A program made the translations under genes and the position numbers. This document shows positions 1 through 8,011 of a stretch of DNA of 44,552 nucleotides, piece after piece (position 1 is the first letter of the stretch; every line of letters starts with the position of its first letter). Location: assembly GCA_023450745.1 (NCBI GenBank), contig JAEXGR010000017.1, positions 1 to 44,552 on the forward strand, given 5' to 3'. Origin of the DNA: Synergistota bacterium. Lineage in GTDB: Bacteria > Synergistota > Synergistia > Synergistales > Synergistaceae. The notes under the pieces were generated by a model. That model did no database searches, had not been told where the DNA came from, and worked only from the letters and a program-made list of their open reading frames with translations.

Positions 1-104
1 TCGACGGAGTTCCGAACGTCCGCACCTGCGTCACGCCGCTTGCGGCGGGGATGAAGGTCGAGACCCAGAGGGACAAGGGCCGCGTCCCCATGGAAGCCTG
101 CTAA
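1..104 (+). CDS. (2Fe-2S)-binding subunit of a multi-subunit amino-acid dehydrogenase, C-terminal fragment
   Basis: Only the last 33 codons lie in the window, in the frame starting at base 3 and ending in TAA at 102-104. The tail reads through VRTCVTPLAAGMKVETQ, which resembles the end of the small 2Fe-2S subunit of hydrogen-cyanide-synthase/sarcosine-oxidase/opine-oxidase type complexes (CVTPV..G..V.TQ). A GGAGG ribosome site directly follows the stop and serves the next gene 15 bases on. This fits an operon with the FAD/NAD, Fe-S and DAO-type subunits downstream. The assignment rests on a short fragment plus its neighbours. Confidence 0.65.
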   Translation, partial: DGVPNVRTCVTPLAAGMKVETQRDKGRVPMEAC

Positions 105-119
105 GGAGGGGTTGAGAAG

Positions 120-1220
120 ATGAAAAACGCATATGAGACAGACCTCCTCGTGATCGGCGGCGGCGCGGCGGGGCTATGCGCGGCGGCGGAAGCGGCGGCC
201 GCGGGCGCTAACGTGACCGTGATCGAGAGCGACCTCCACCCCGGCGGCCAGCTCGTCAAGCAGACCCACAAATTCTTCGGCTCCAAGGACGAATACGCGG
301 GCACGCGCGGCTACAAGATCGCCGACATCCTGCTGGACGAAATCAAGGCGCTCGGCGGCAAAGTAGACATCCGCTGCAATTCAACGGTAACGGGCTACTA
401 CGTCGAAGACGGGCTTTATACCGTAATGGAGGGCGAGGACGACTATTACCGCGTCCAGGCCAAAAAGACGGTAATCGCGACCGGCGCCCAGGAAAGAATG
501 ATCCCCTTCACCAACAACGACCTTCCCGGCGTCTACGGCGCGGGCGCGGTGCAGACCCTGATGAACGTCTACGGCGTCGTACCGGGCAAAAAAGTCGTCA
601 TGGTGGGGGCGGGCAACATCGGCCTTATCGTCAGCTATCAGCTCAAACAGGCCGGCGTGGAGATCGCCGCGGTAGTCGAAGCCATGCCCCAGATCGGCGG
701 CTACTGGGTTCACGCGGCGAAGATCAGACGCCTCGGCATCCCCATCCTCCTGAGACACACCGTCACTAAGGCCATCGGCGACAAAGTTCTCGAAGGCGCG
801 GTAATCCAGGAACTCGACGATAAATTCCAGCTCATCGGCGAGCCCATGAAAATAGAATGCGACATCATCTGCATGGCCGTCGGCCTCACGCCAACCACCG
901 AGCTCTTCTGGCAGGCCGGCAGCAAGATGCAGTTCGTGCCGCAGCTCTGCGGCTATGTGCCCTTCAGAGACAAGACCATGCGCACCAGCAACCCCGACAT
1001 CTGGGTGGCGGGAGACGCCTCCGGCATCGAAGAGGCCTCGGCGGCGATGGTAGAGGGACGCATCGCGGGCCACTCGGCGGCCAAAGCCCTGGGGCTCGCC
1101 GTGGACGACAAGAAATTCGACGAATACTGGGAGAGGCTCCACCACCTCCGCGCCGGAGAAGTGGGGCAGAAAATAACGGCGGGCGTCAACCAGGTACTCG
1201 TCGACAAGTGGGAGGCGTAA
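120..1220 (+). CDS. FAD/NAD(P)-dependent oxidoreductase subunit of an amino-acid (proline/sarcosine/opine-type) dehydrogenase complex
   Basis: The 366-residue protein opens with an FAD-binding Rossmann motif (GGGAAGLCAAAEAA, about residues 13-26). It carries a second dinucleotide motif (VGAGNIG, about 162-168) and a late FAD motif (DIWVAGDASGIEEA). This is the two-dinucleotide-domain flavoprotein layout of the HcnB/OoxA/LhpF-type subunit. In such complexes it passes electrons between the substrate-oxidising DAO subunit and NAD(P) or another carrier. It starts with ATG after a GGAGG site at 105-109, 15 bases after the preceding 2Fe-2S subunit, and ends 3 bases before the next gene. The substrate cannot be read from the sequence; proline, hydroxyproline, sarcosine and opines are all candidates. 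Confidence 0.8.
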   Translation: MKNAYETDLLVIGGGAAGLCAAAEAAAAGANVTVIESDLHPGGQLVKQTHKFFGSKDEYAGTRGYKIADILLDEIKALGGKVDIRCNSTVTGYYVEDGLYTVMEGEDDYYRVQAKKTVIATGAQERMIPFTNNDLPGVYGAGAVQTLMNVYGVVPGKKVVMVGAGNIGLIVSYQLKQAGVEIAAVVEAMPQIGGYWVHAAKIRRLGIPILLRHTVTKAIGDKVLEGAVIQELDDKFQLIGEPMKIECDIICMAVGLTPTTELFWQAGSKMQFVPQLCGYVPFRDKTMRTSNPDIWVAGDASGIEEASAAMVEGRIAGHSAAKALGLAVDDKKFDEYWERLHHLRAGEVGQKITAGVNQVLVDKWEA

Positions 1221-1223
1221 ACA

Positions 1224-2009
1224 ATGGCAGATAAAGAGAAACTCTTCAACAGCGGCGTCCTCACCGACCACCGCGAAGGCGCCCTGCTTCCTCCGCAGGA
1301 CAAATGGGAGGCTAAAAAAGGCGGTTTTGTCGTAATCGAATGCCCGAAACGCATTCCGTGCAACCCTTGCGCGACCAGCTGCCCGACAGGCGCGGTGCTT
1401 CCATTTGAAGATATCAACGACACCCCGAAAATTGACTACGATAAATGCACCGGCTGCGGCATCTGCGTATCACGCTGCCCCGGCCTCGCTTGCTTCGTGA
1501 TCGACCTCACCTACGCCCCCGGCAAAGCCGTGATAAAGCTTCCTTACGAGCTTCTCCCCCTCCCGGAAAAGGGACAGCAGGTCGCCTGCCTCAACAGGAC
1601 GGGCGAAGAGGTGGCGAAGGGCGAAGTGATCGCGGTGACGGAACCGTCGCGCGACAAGACATACGTCGTTTCGGTCGTCATCCCGAAGGAACTCGCGGAC
1701 GACATCCGCGCGATCAAAGTTCCCGAAACGCCGGAATTCCACGTCGTCTGCCGCTGTGAAGAGGTCGAGATGGAGACCATTCGCGAGTGGATCGCGCGCG
1801 GCTACGACACGTTCGACGAACTCAAGCGCGAACTGCGCATCGGCATGGGCCCCTGCCAGGGACGCGGCTGCCGCGACATAATAATGAAAGAAATCGCCAA
1901 AGCGACCGGCAAGACTTTTGAGGAAATCGGCCCCGGCACCATGAGGCCGCCCGTCAAGCCGATCAAGCTCAGTCTTCTCGCCAAAGACTTTGAAGACAAT
2001 CCCAAATAG
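1224..2009 (+). CDS. Ferredoxin-like Fe-S protein with 4Fe-4S clusters and a BFD-like [2Fe-2S] domain
   Basis: The 261-residue electron-transfer subunit has clustered cysteines at 40, 46, 49 and 53 (CPKRIPCNPCATSCP) and at 75, 78, 81 and 85 (CTGCGICVSRCP), enough for two 4Fe-4S clusters. A C-terminal bacterioferritin-associated-ferredoxin-like motif follows, CRC at about 176-178 with CQGRGC at 211-216, typical of a [2Fe-2S] domain. Many related complexes fuse the BFD domain to the FAD/NAD subunit; here it is fused to the ferredoxin. The gene is 3 bases after the flavoprotein and 12 bases before the DAO-type subunit, so it is clearly co-transcribed. Confidence 0.8.
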   Translation: MADKEKLFNSGVLTDHREGALLPPQDKWEAKKGGFVVIECPKRIPCNPCATSCPTGAVLPFEDINDTPKIDYDKCTGCGICVSRCPGLACFVIDLTYAPGKAVIKLPYELLPLPEKGQQVACLNRTGEEVAKGEVIAVTEPSRDKTYVVSVVIPKELADDIRAIKVPETPEFHVVCRCEEVEMETIREWIARGYDTFDELKRELRIGMGPCQGRGCRDIIMKEIAKATGKTFEEIGPGTMRPPVKPIKLSLLAKDFEDNPK

Positions 2010-2021
2010 GAGGTGCGGAGT

Positions 2022-3176
2022 ATGAGTGATTTTCCGAAAACAGCCGATGTCGTGGTCATCGGAGGCGGAATAGTAGGGACTGCGACCGCCTATTATCTTG
2101 CGAAATCAGGGAGAAAGAACGTCCATCTCGTAGAAAAAAACAGCGTCTGCTCCGGCTCGACGGGCCGCTGCGGCGCCGGCATCCGCGCCCAGTGGGGCCT
2201 CGAACTGAACTGCCTGATGGCGCTGCGCTGCCTTGAGACCTTTGAACAGCTTGACGAAGAGCTCGGGCTGCCCACCGGCCTCAACCAGGGCGGCTACCTG
2301 CTCGTCGCCTATCAGGAACACGAGTGGGAGCAGTTCAAAAAGAACGTCGTGCTCCAGCACAAACTCGGCATCAACTCCGAAATTTTTGAAGACAAGAAAC
2401 GCGCGCAGGAGATCTGCCCCGGCGTGGCGGTAGACGACGCTCTCGGCTTCACCTTCTATCAGCGCGACGGACACGCCGACCCGTTCCTCACCACCTTTGC
2501 GTTCCAGGAGGCCGCCAAACGCTACGGCGCGCAGTTCCATAAGTTCACCGAAGTGACGGGCATCGAGATGAAAGACGGCAAAATCGCCGGAGTAAAGACG
2601 AACCGCGGCACCATAGAAACCGAATGCGTGGTCAACTGCGCCGGCTCCTGGTCGGCCGAGATCGGCAAAATGGTCGGCCTTGACGTTCCCGTGCGCCCCG
2701 AGCGCCACGAGATCATCATTACAGAGCCGGTAGACCCGGGCGTCTGCCCGCCGATGCTCATGAGCTTCAGCGGCAACTACTACATCCAGCAGCGCCCGCA
2801 CGGCTCGATCATCGCCGGCGAAAGCCCCGTGCACGACCAGCCCGGCGTAGACTACACCGCGACCGTCACCTCGCCGGCCTCCATCGCCAAAACCATCCTC
2901 AAACTGCTGCCGCGCGCGAAGAACATCCGCGTGGTGCGCCAGTGGGCCGGACGTTACGAGATGACTCCGGACGCGGCGCCGGTCCTCGGCCATACCGAGG
3001 TCCCGGGCTTCTGGCTCGCGACCGGCTTCTCCGGCCACGGCTTCATGCTCGGCCCGGTAGCCGGACAGATCATGACCGCCCTCTTAAACGGCGACAAACC
3101 GCCGTTCGACCCGACGATCATGGACTACAAGCGCTTTGAGCGCGGCGAGAAGATCGTCGAGCCGAACGTCGTTTAA
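2022..3176 (+). CDS. FAD-dependent oxidoreductase, DAO family (sarcosine oxidase beta/opine dehydrogenase-like catalytic subunit)
   Basis: The protein begins MSDFPKTADVVVIGGGIVGTATAYYLAKSG, with a GxGxxG FAD-binding fold at residues 12-17. It ends with the typical DAO C-terminal region (TPDAAPVLGHTEVPGFWLATGFSGHGFMLGP). I place the start at ATG 2022 rather than an in-frame GTG at 2013, because AGGAGG at 2008-2013 is then correctly spaced. This gives 384 residues, the usual size for SoxB/HcnC-type subunits. It is the likely substrate-oxidising subunit, taking hydride from the C-N bond of an amino acid or N-alkyl amino acid. It is the last gene of the operon; a strong terminator follows within about 30 bases. 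Substrate identity is unknown. Confidence 0.8.
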   Translation: MSDFPKTADVVVIGGGIVGTATAYYLAKSGRKNVHLVEKNSVCSGSTGRCGAGIRAQWGLELNCLMALRCLETFEQLDEELGLPTGLNQGGYLLVAYQEHEWEQFKKNVVLQHKLGINSEIFEDKKRAQEICPGVAVDDALGFTFYQRDGHADPFLTTFAFQEAAKRYGAQFHKFTEVTGIEMKDGKIAGVKTNRGTIETECVVNCAGSWSAEIGKMVGLDVPVRPERHEIIITEPVDPGVCPPMLMSFSGNYYIQQRPHGSIIAGESPVHDQPGVDYTATVTSPASIAKTILKLLPRAKNIRVVRQWAGRYEMTPDAAPVLGHTEVPGFWLATGFSGHGFMLGPVAGQIMTALLNGDKPPFDPTIMDYKRFERGEKIVEPNVV

Positions 3177-3206
3177 ATTCCTCTATCTTCCCGGTTCCCA
3201 TATATG

Positions 3207-3234
3207 AAACGGCCGCCCCGGCGGCCGTTTTTTT
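3207..3234 (+). terminator. Rho-independent terminator of the dehydrogenase operon
   Basis: A perfect 10-bp stem (3207-3216 with 3221-3230, AAACGGCCGC/GCGGCCGTTT) around a 4-base loop is followed by a run of T. It lies 31 bases after the DAO gene stop. Confidence 0.9.
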
Positions 3235-3334
3235 GTGATAAACCACTACGCCGCCTTCGGTATTTTTATGATATATTTCTCTGCTGTGAGGATTTATATT
3301 ACCGTAAGCGATTATATAAAGGGGAAATGCCGCG

Positions 3335-3475
3335 ATGTGGTACGTCAATATGGCGCTCTGGCTCGGGACCATCTTCGGTTTCTTCGGCTGGGCGCTTTTC
3401 AGGATATACAAGGCGGAAAAGAACAAAAAGCTCAAGGCGAAAAAACTGTCGGCGGAGGCCGCCGAAAACAAATGA
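3335..3475 (+). CDS. Orphan MetS-like small membrane subunit of an NSS amino-acid symporter
   Basis: A 46-residue peptide begins MWYVNMALWLGTIFGFFGWA and ends in a lysine-rich tail. It has one hydrophobic segment (about residues 5-24) and a basic cytoplasmic end. It is clearly paralogous to the peptide at 16189-16287, which directly follows an NSS symporter: both share MW..NM.L, a Gly-Phe-rich membrane segment, Trp-Ala and a short Lys-rich tail. MetS of the MetPS methionine/alanine importer is the known precedent for such subunits. A GGGGAA site lies about 8 bases before the ATG. No symporter gene adjoins it: it is isolated between two terminators and has its own AT-rich upstream region. It may serve a symporter encoded elsewhere, for example the one at 34769, which lacks a small subunit. 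Confidence 0.75.
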   Translation: MWYVNMALWLGTIFGFFGWALFRIYKAEKNKKLKAKKLSAEAAENK

Positions 3476-3487
3476 CCCCACGGGCGC

Positions 3488-3544
3488 GCATATAAAGGCC
3501 GGCGCGGCCTCCTTCGCGAGGCGCCGCGCCGGCCTTTTATATGC
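3488..3544. terminator. Bidirectional terminator between the MetS-like gene and purA
   Basis: A long hairpin pairs 3488-3508 with about 3523-3544, including AAAGGCCGGCGCGGC with its complement. T-rich and A-rich ends make it usable from both sides of this convergent gene pair. Confidence 0.8.
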
Positions 3545-3568
3545 GTACACTAGGGCCGTTTGCCAGAC

Positions 3569-4855
3569 CTAAATCCCGCGTTCGATCGTATCCTCGCGCC
3601 CGACGCCGACGCCGATGAGGAGGATCGGCGTCTTCACGCGCTCCTCGATAAAACGCACGTAATCCTGCGCCTCGCGCGGAAGTTCCTCGAAGCGGCGGCA
3701 TTTGGAGATGTCGCACTTCCAGCCGGGCAGCGTCTCATAGACCGGCTTCGCCTTCGCAAGCTCGGCGCAGCTGCTGGGGAAATGATGGCGCCGCTCTCCG
3801 GCTATTTCATAGGCCGTGCATATCTTTATCTCGTCAAAGCTGTCGAGGACGTCCAGCTTGGTGAGGGCGATGCCGTCAAGTCCGTTCACCTTCACCGCGT
3901 AGTCCACGGCGACTAAGTCGCACCAGCCGCAGCGGCGCGGACGGCCCGTCGTCGCCCCAAATTCCCCGCCCCGGGAGCGCAGCAGTTCGCCGGTCGCTCC
4001 CAGCTCTTCCGTCGGAAAAGGCCCCTCGCCGACGCGGGTGCAGTAGGCCTTCGCGACGCCGATCGCGCGGTCGATGCGCGAGGGTCCGATCCCCGCTCCC
4101 GTGCACGCCCCGCCCGCGCAGGGGCTGGAGCTGGTGACGAAGGGGTATGTCCCGTAATCGACGTCAAGCAGCGTCGCCTGCGCGCCCTCAAAGAGAATGT
4201 TTATCCCCGAGCGGACGGCTTCGTCTATTTCAAGGAACGACTCGCCGAGCATCGGCGCAAGGCGCGCGCCCCACCGGAGGGCCTCTTCATAAATCGCTTC
4301 AAAGGCGAGCGGCTCGACGCCGTAGATCTTCGTCAGAATGTCATTCTTGATTTTCAGCGTGCGCGTCAGCTTATCCCGGAGTATCTCCGGATTGACGAGA
4401 TCCTCGGCGCGGATGCCGATACGTTCGTATTTGTCGGCATAGCAGGGGCCGATGCCGCGTCCGGTGGTGCCGATCTTGGTCCCCTCGGAGCGCGCGCCCT
4501 CGGCAAGTTTATCGATGATCTTGTGGTAAGGCATTACAATGTGCGTGCCGTGGCTCACGACAAGCCGCGCGAGCTTCTTGCCGCGCGCCGCCAAGTCGTC
4601 AAGCTCCCCGAAAAGCGTCTCCGGGTCCATGACGACGCCGTTTCCTATCACGCAGGTCTTGCCGGGATAGAGTATGCCGGAGGGCAGGAGATGGAAGACA
4701 TATTTTTCGTTATCGACGACGACGGTATGGCCGGCGTTCGCGCCGCCCTGATAGCGGACGACGACCCCCGCCTGCGCGGCGAGCACGTCGACCACGCGGC
4801 CCTTGCCCTCGTCTCCCCACTGTACTCCCAGAACGATATCCGTACGACCTTTCAT
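3569..4855 (-). CDS. purA: Adenylosuccinate synthetase
   Basis: PurA condenses IMP and aspartate with GTP to adenylosuccinate in AMP synthesis in the cytoplasm. The 428-residue protein shows the diagnostic N-terminal GDEGKG P-loop (QWGDEGKGRVVD), the NAGHTVV motif, GTTGRGIGPCYADK and the late GRPRRCGWCDL segment. I set the start at ATG 4855 rather than an in-frame GTG at 4864. The GTG falls within the AGAGG ribosome site, whereas that site is correctly spaced from 4855. The length matches the family norm (about 425-430). It is a single gene on the minus strand, converging on the MetS-like gene across a shared terminator. Confidence 0.97.
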   Translation of the reverse strand: MKGRTDIVLGVQWGDEGKGRVVDVLAAQAGVVVRYQGGANAGHTVVVDNEKYVFHLLPSGILYPGKTCVIGNGVVMDPETLFGELDDLAARGKKLARLVVSHGTHIVMPYHKIIDKLAEGARSEGTKIGTTGRGIGPCYADKYERIGIRAEDLVNPEILRDKLTRTLKIKNDILTKIYGVEPLAFEAIYEEALRWGARLAPMLGESFLEIDEAVRSGINILFEGAQATLLDVDYGTYPFVTSSSPCAGGACTGAGIGPSRIDRAIGVAKAYCTRVGEGPFPTEELGATGELLRSRGGEFGATTGRPRRCGWCDLVAVDYAVKVNGLDGIALTKLDVLDSFDEIKICTAYEIAGERRHHFPSSCAELAKAKPVYETLPGWKCDISKCRRFEELPREAQDYVRFIEERVKTPILLIGVGVGREDTIERGI

Positions 4856-4919
4856 TGAAAACACCTCTTTAACAGATTGCCAAATGTTTAATTCATTGAC
4901 ATTTACTTCAAAAACTTTA

Positions 4920-5210
4920 TTATTGTATTCCCTGTTCTGGAGATTCGCAAGGGGGTTTATCAGAATTTTTGCGTATTTTTAAGAGCAGCTTGGCGCGCCG
5001 CGTCATTCTTTTGATCGAGGCCTCGCGCGACATCGCCTCTTCCTTAGTCTCAAAACACTCGTAATAGAACAGCTCCACAGGAAGGCGCGGACGCGTGTAT
5101 TTGGCGCCCCGCCCCGTGTTGTGGGCCCGCAGCCGCTTTTTCAGATCGTTTGTCCAGCCCGTGTAGAGAGTGCCGTCGGCGCAGCGCAGGATGTAAGTGT
5201 AGGCCCTCAT
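4920..5210 (-). CDS. GIY-YIG nuclease superfamily protein (UPF0213/YhbQ-like)
   Basis: A 96-residue single-domain protein. It has the GIY-YIG signature in the form YTYILRCADGTLYTGWTNDLKKRLRAHN, the conserved GRGAKYTRPRLPVELFYYE segment, and a catalytic-type Glu in the EEAMSREASIK helix. Family members are small cytoplasmic proteins; some, such as E. coli YhbQ, are linked to DNA cleavage or repair, but the exact role is unsettled. Its ATG overlaps the stop of the preceding gene (ATGA at 5207-5210), so the two are translationally coupled. Confidence 0.88.
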   Translation of the reverse strand: MRAYTYILRCADGTLYTGWTNDLKKRLRAHNTGRGAKYTRPRLPVELFYYECFETKEEAMSREASIKRMTRRAKLLLKIRKNSDKPPCESPEQGIQ

Positions 5211-5533
5211 ATCGAGAAGGTGCCGGGGGTGTCTCGCTTAAACTTATAGTCCCGCAGCCCGTCGCGGAAGAGGTCGTAGAGAAAATCACCCAGCCCCCCG
5301 TCGTCAAATTCCCAGAAGACGTCCAGAGTGTTGGAGAACAGCCAGTAGGCAAGGCCGGTGAAAGCGGAGAAATGCGCCATAAACTCGACGCCGTTCTCCG
5401 CGGAGATATAATCCCGTGCCTGTTCGAGCAGCGGAATATCTCTCCCGCCGCGAAGCCCTTCCGCGGCAAAGGGAAGAGCGGCGAAAAGCGCCGCGGCAAG
5501 AAGCATGAGGATCACGGTTTTTTTACTTATCAT
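5207..5533 (-). CDS. Small exported protein of unknown function
   Basis: A 108-residue protein from ATG 5533; a TTG one codon upstream is a less likely start. Residues 1-24 (MISKKTVILMLLAAALFAALPFAA) form a clear signal peptide or membrane anchor. The rest is acidic and aromatic (for example FTGLAYWLFSNTLDVFWEFDDGG) with no cysteines and no motif I recognise. Its stop overlaps the start of the GIY-YIG gene. It follows glmS but is separated from it by a terminator, so it probably has its own promoter. I do not assign a function. Confidence 0.65.
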   Translation of the reverse strand: MISKKTVILMLLAAALFAALPFAAEGLRGGRDIPLLEQARDYISAENGVEFMAHFSAFTGLAYWLFSNTLDVFWEFDDGGLGDFLYDLFRDGLRDYKFKRDTPGTFSI

Positions 5534-5548
5534 CAATATCAGTCCACC

Positions 5549-5583
5549 AAAAAGAAGAGCAGGCGAAAATCACTCCGCCTGCC
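5549..5583 (-). terminator. Terminator of glmS
   Basis: On the minus strand a 7-bp stem GCAGGCG/CGCCTGC (plus-strand 5559-5565 and 5576-5582) is followed by a T-rich tract (plus-strand 5549-5557), 16 bases after the glmS stop. Confidence 0.75.
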
Positions 5584-5598
5584 CGCAAAATTTTTCGT

Positions 5599-7425
5599 TT
5601 ACTCGACGGTCACGCTCTTGGCAAGGTTTCGCGGCATATCGATGTCGCAGCCGCGCTGCCTCGCTATATAGTAGGCAAAGAGCTGGAGCGGCACTACCGC
5701 GATGAAGGGGAAGAGCTCCGGCTCCGTCTCCGGCGTGAAGATGACGTGCTTCGTATAGTGCTCTATCTCTCCGTCGCCCTCCGTGGCGATCGCGATGATC
5801 GGCGATTTGCGCGCCATTGATTCTTCGATATTGGAGATCGTCTTTTCCCAGAGGTCGTTCTTCGGGACGAGCGCGACGACCGGCAGCTCCTTATCGAGCA
5901 GCGCGATCGGCCCGTGCTTCATCTCCCCGGCGGGATAGGCCTCAGCGTGGAGATACGATATCTCCTTAAGCTTCAGCGCCCCCTCAAGCGCGGGCGGATA
6001 GGCGAGGCCGCGCCCGATGAAGAAGAATCCGCGCGCGTCGGCGAAGTCGCGGGCCAGCGCCTCGATCTCCCGTTCCTGCGAGAGCATGGTGGCGAGCTTG
6101 CCGGGAACATCCATCAGCGCCGAGGTAAGGCGTTTTTCCGTCTCCGGCTTCAGTTCGCCGCGCAGTTTGGCCAGATACATGGACAGCAGCGTCAGCACCG
6201 TTATCTGCGCCGTGAAAGTCTTCGTCGCCGCGACGCCGATCTCCGGGCCGGCGGGAGTGATGAGCGCCTCCCCTACCTCGCGGTGGATCGTCGAACCGCG
6301 CACGTTGGTGATCACGAGGCACTTTGCGCCGTGCGCCTTCGCGAGGCGCGCCGCGTGCAGCGTATCCGCGGTCTCTCCCGACTGAGAGACGAAGACGGCG
6401 AGCGTCTCCTCGTCGATCGGGATATTCCGGTATCTGTATTCGGAGGCCACCTCGGTCCGGATCTCAAACTTGCCGAGCGTCTCCATGATATGCGCCGCGA
6501 CGACGGTCGCGTAATGCGAGGTGCCGCAGGCGACGAAATGGATCTTCTTCCATTTCGCGGCCTCCTCCGCCGTCCAGCCGAGCTCCTTGCTCAGATCGAC
6601 GCTCTCGCCCGCCACGCGTCCAAGCAGCGTGTGCGCCACCACCTCCGGCTGCTCGTGTATCTCTTTGAGCATGAAGTGCGGGTAAGCGCCGCGGTTCGTC
6701 ATCGCCGCGTCCCAATCAAGGTGCATCGACTCTTTCGCGTGTTCCGCGCCGCTGAAGTCGAAGAATTTACAGCCCTCTTTCGTTATCTGAGCCATTTCGT
6801 CGTCGTCCATGAACCAGACGTCGCGCGTATATTCAAGCAGCGCGGTCGGGTCCGAGGCGCAGAACCCCTCGTTCTCCGCGTGTCCCACGACGAGCGGGGA
6901 GCCCTTGCGCGCCACCCAGATCTCGTTAGGCTTGTCGTAAAACATAATGACGAGGGCGAAGGCTCCGCGAACGCGCTTCGTCAGTTTGACGATCGCCGCC
7001 TTCGGGTCGCCGTCATAGACGAAGCCGAGATACTGCACCGCCGATTCGGTATCCGTCTCGGTGTGGAACTTTATCCCGTGCGCCTCAAGGTCGGCGCGTA
7101 TCTCGCGCGCGTTCTCAATGATGCCGTTATGCACAAGCACGACGCGGTCGTCGCTCGAAATGTGGGGATGGGCGTTATTCTCCGTCACGCCGCCGTGCGT
7201 CGCCCAACGGGTGTGGCCGATACCGAAATCGCCCGTGAAATGCTCCCGTGCAACACGCTCGGCGAGCTGCGAGACCCTGCCGATGGTGCGCAGCTCAGAT
7301 ATTTTATTATCTTTGATAACGGCTATGCCCGCCGAGTCATAACCGCGGTATTCATGCTTTGCGAGACCTTCGAGTATCACCTTCGTCGTATCTCTGTCTC
7401 CAATATAGCCCATGATTCCGCACAT
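5599..7425 (-). CDS. glmS: Glutamine--fructose-6-phosphate aminotransferase (isomerizing)
   Basis: GlmS makes glucosamine-6-phosphate from fructose-6-phosphate and glutamine, the first step to UDP-GlcNAc for the cell wall. The 608-residue protein starts MCGIMGYIG, leaving Cys2 as the N-terminal nucleophile. It has the glutaminase motifs YRGYDSAG, GHTRWATHG and HNGIIEN. Two SIS sugar-isomerase domains follow (SQSGETADT near 350; EISYLHAEAYPAGEMKHGPIAL), and it ends with DMPRNLAKSVTVE, the classic GlmS C-terminus. Upstream I see an ordinary AT-rich promoter region and no space or motif for a glmS ribozyme. A weak candidate promoter (TTATAT, 17 bases, TAAAAT on the minus strand) lies just upstream. 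Confidence 0.97.
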   Translation of the reverse strand: MCGIMGYIGDRDTTKVILEGLAKHEYRGYDSAGIAVIKDNKISELRTIGRVSQLAERVAREHFTGDFGIGHTRWATHGGVTENNAHPHISSDDRVVLVHNGIIENAREIRADLEAHGIKFHTETDTESAVQYLGFVYDGDPKAAIVKLTKRVRGAFALVIMFYDKPNEIWVARKGSPLVVGHAENEGFCASDPTALLEYTRDVWFMDDDEMAQITKEGCKFFDFSGAEHAKESMHLDWDAAMTNRGAYPHFMLKEIHEQPEVVAHTLLGRVAGESVDLSKELGWTAEEAAKWKKIHFVACGTSHYATVVAAHIMETLGKFEIRTEVASEYRYRNIPIDEETLAVFVSQSGETADTLHAARLAKAHGAKCLVITNVRGSTIHREVGEALITPAGPEIGVAATKTFTAQITVLTLLSMYLAKLRGELKPETEKRLTSALMDVPGKLATMLSQEREIEALARDFADARGFFFIGRGLAYPPALEGALKLKEISYLHAEAYPAGEMKHGPIALLDKELPVVALVPKNDLWEKTISNIEESMARKSPIIAIATEGDGEIEHYTKHVIFTPETEPELFPFIAVVPLQLFAYYIARQRGCDIDMPRNLAKSVTVE

Positions 7426-7593
7426 TTAGCTATCATCCTTTCAGAGCTGTTAAGCATCATCTATTTTACAATATTTTCACCGTAAATATAAAATTAATGG
7501 CGGACAAAAATAAAATATCGCGGCGCATTTTCCGAAGTTCCCGCAGCGCCGATAAATCAGGACGAATTGGGGGCAACTTTGATTGGCGAATGC

Positions 7594-7970
7594 GGTAAAT
7601 TGGAGTTTAGCGTACTAGTGACAAAAAACAATCTGCTGTCAATTAGGCGGTTTCTGCTTAGATTTTGATCTTGGCTCCCTCCGCGAGGGAGCTGGCCCGC
7701 AGGGCCTGAGGGAGTCTTGACCTTGGTTTGATGTTTTTATCTTCTTTAAGTTATGAAAACCTTAAGGTCAACGTCAAAACTCCCTCCGACCCGGCGAAAA
7801 CCCGTCGCCGGCCCACCTCTGATGTAACTACCAGCCGAGTCGCACAAATCAGAAAAACGCTGATTTAGCTCCCTGGCCGCCTCCCTGAGGGAGGCTTTAA
7901 AGGCGTAAACCAAAATCGTTGAATACCAATAAATTATTTTTTGCGATTGAACGCTAAACCCCAATTTACC
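7594..7970. repeat. MITE-like element with 20-bp terminal inverted repeats
   Basis: GGTAAATTGGAGTTTAGCGT at 7594-7613 is repeated inverted at 7951-7970 with one mismatch. The similarity runs a further ~15 bases inward through A-rich blocks. The ~377-bp interior contains no credible gene; its longest ORF is on the minus strand and lacks gene-like features. It holds strong hairpins: GCTCCCTC/GAGGGAGC at 7674-7692, and a GCCTCCCT/GGGAGGC hairpin near 7879-7895. These CTCCCTC-type modules look like the intergenic repeats seen in many gut bacterial genomes. I could not identify a target-site duplication. It sits between the end of the tungstate operon and glmS. Confidence 0.7.
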
Positions 7971-8011
7971 ATTTACCCTGTCGGAGATAAACAAGCGTTT
8001 AGGCGCGCCGC

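Noticed and set aside
381..1271. Long antisense ORFs opposite the FAD oxidoreductase and other GC-rich genes
   Set aside because: Long antisense frames are expected in GC-rich coding DNA; the plus-strand genes have clear motifs, the antisense products do not.
7426..7500. glmS ribozyme upstream of glmS
   Set aside because: The leader is short and AT-rich and lacks the conserved ribozyme core; it looks like a normal promoter.
7746..7994. 82-residue minus-strand ORF
   Set aside because: It lies almost wholly within the MITE-like element, spans its hairpins and right inverted end, and shows no ribosome site or family features.
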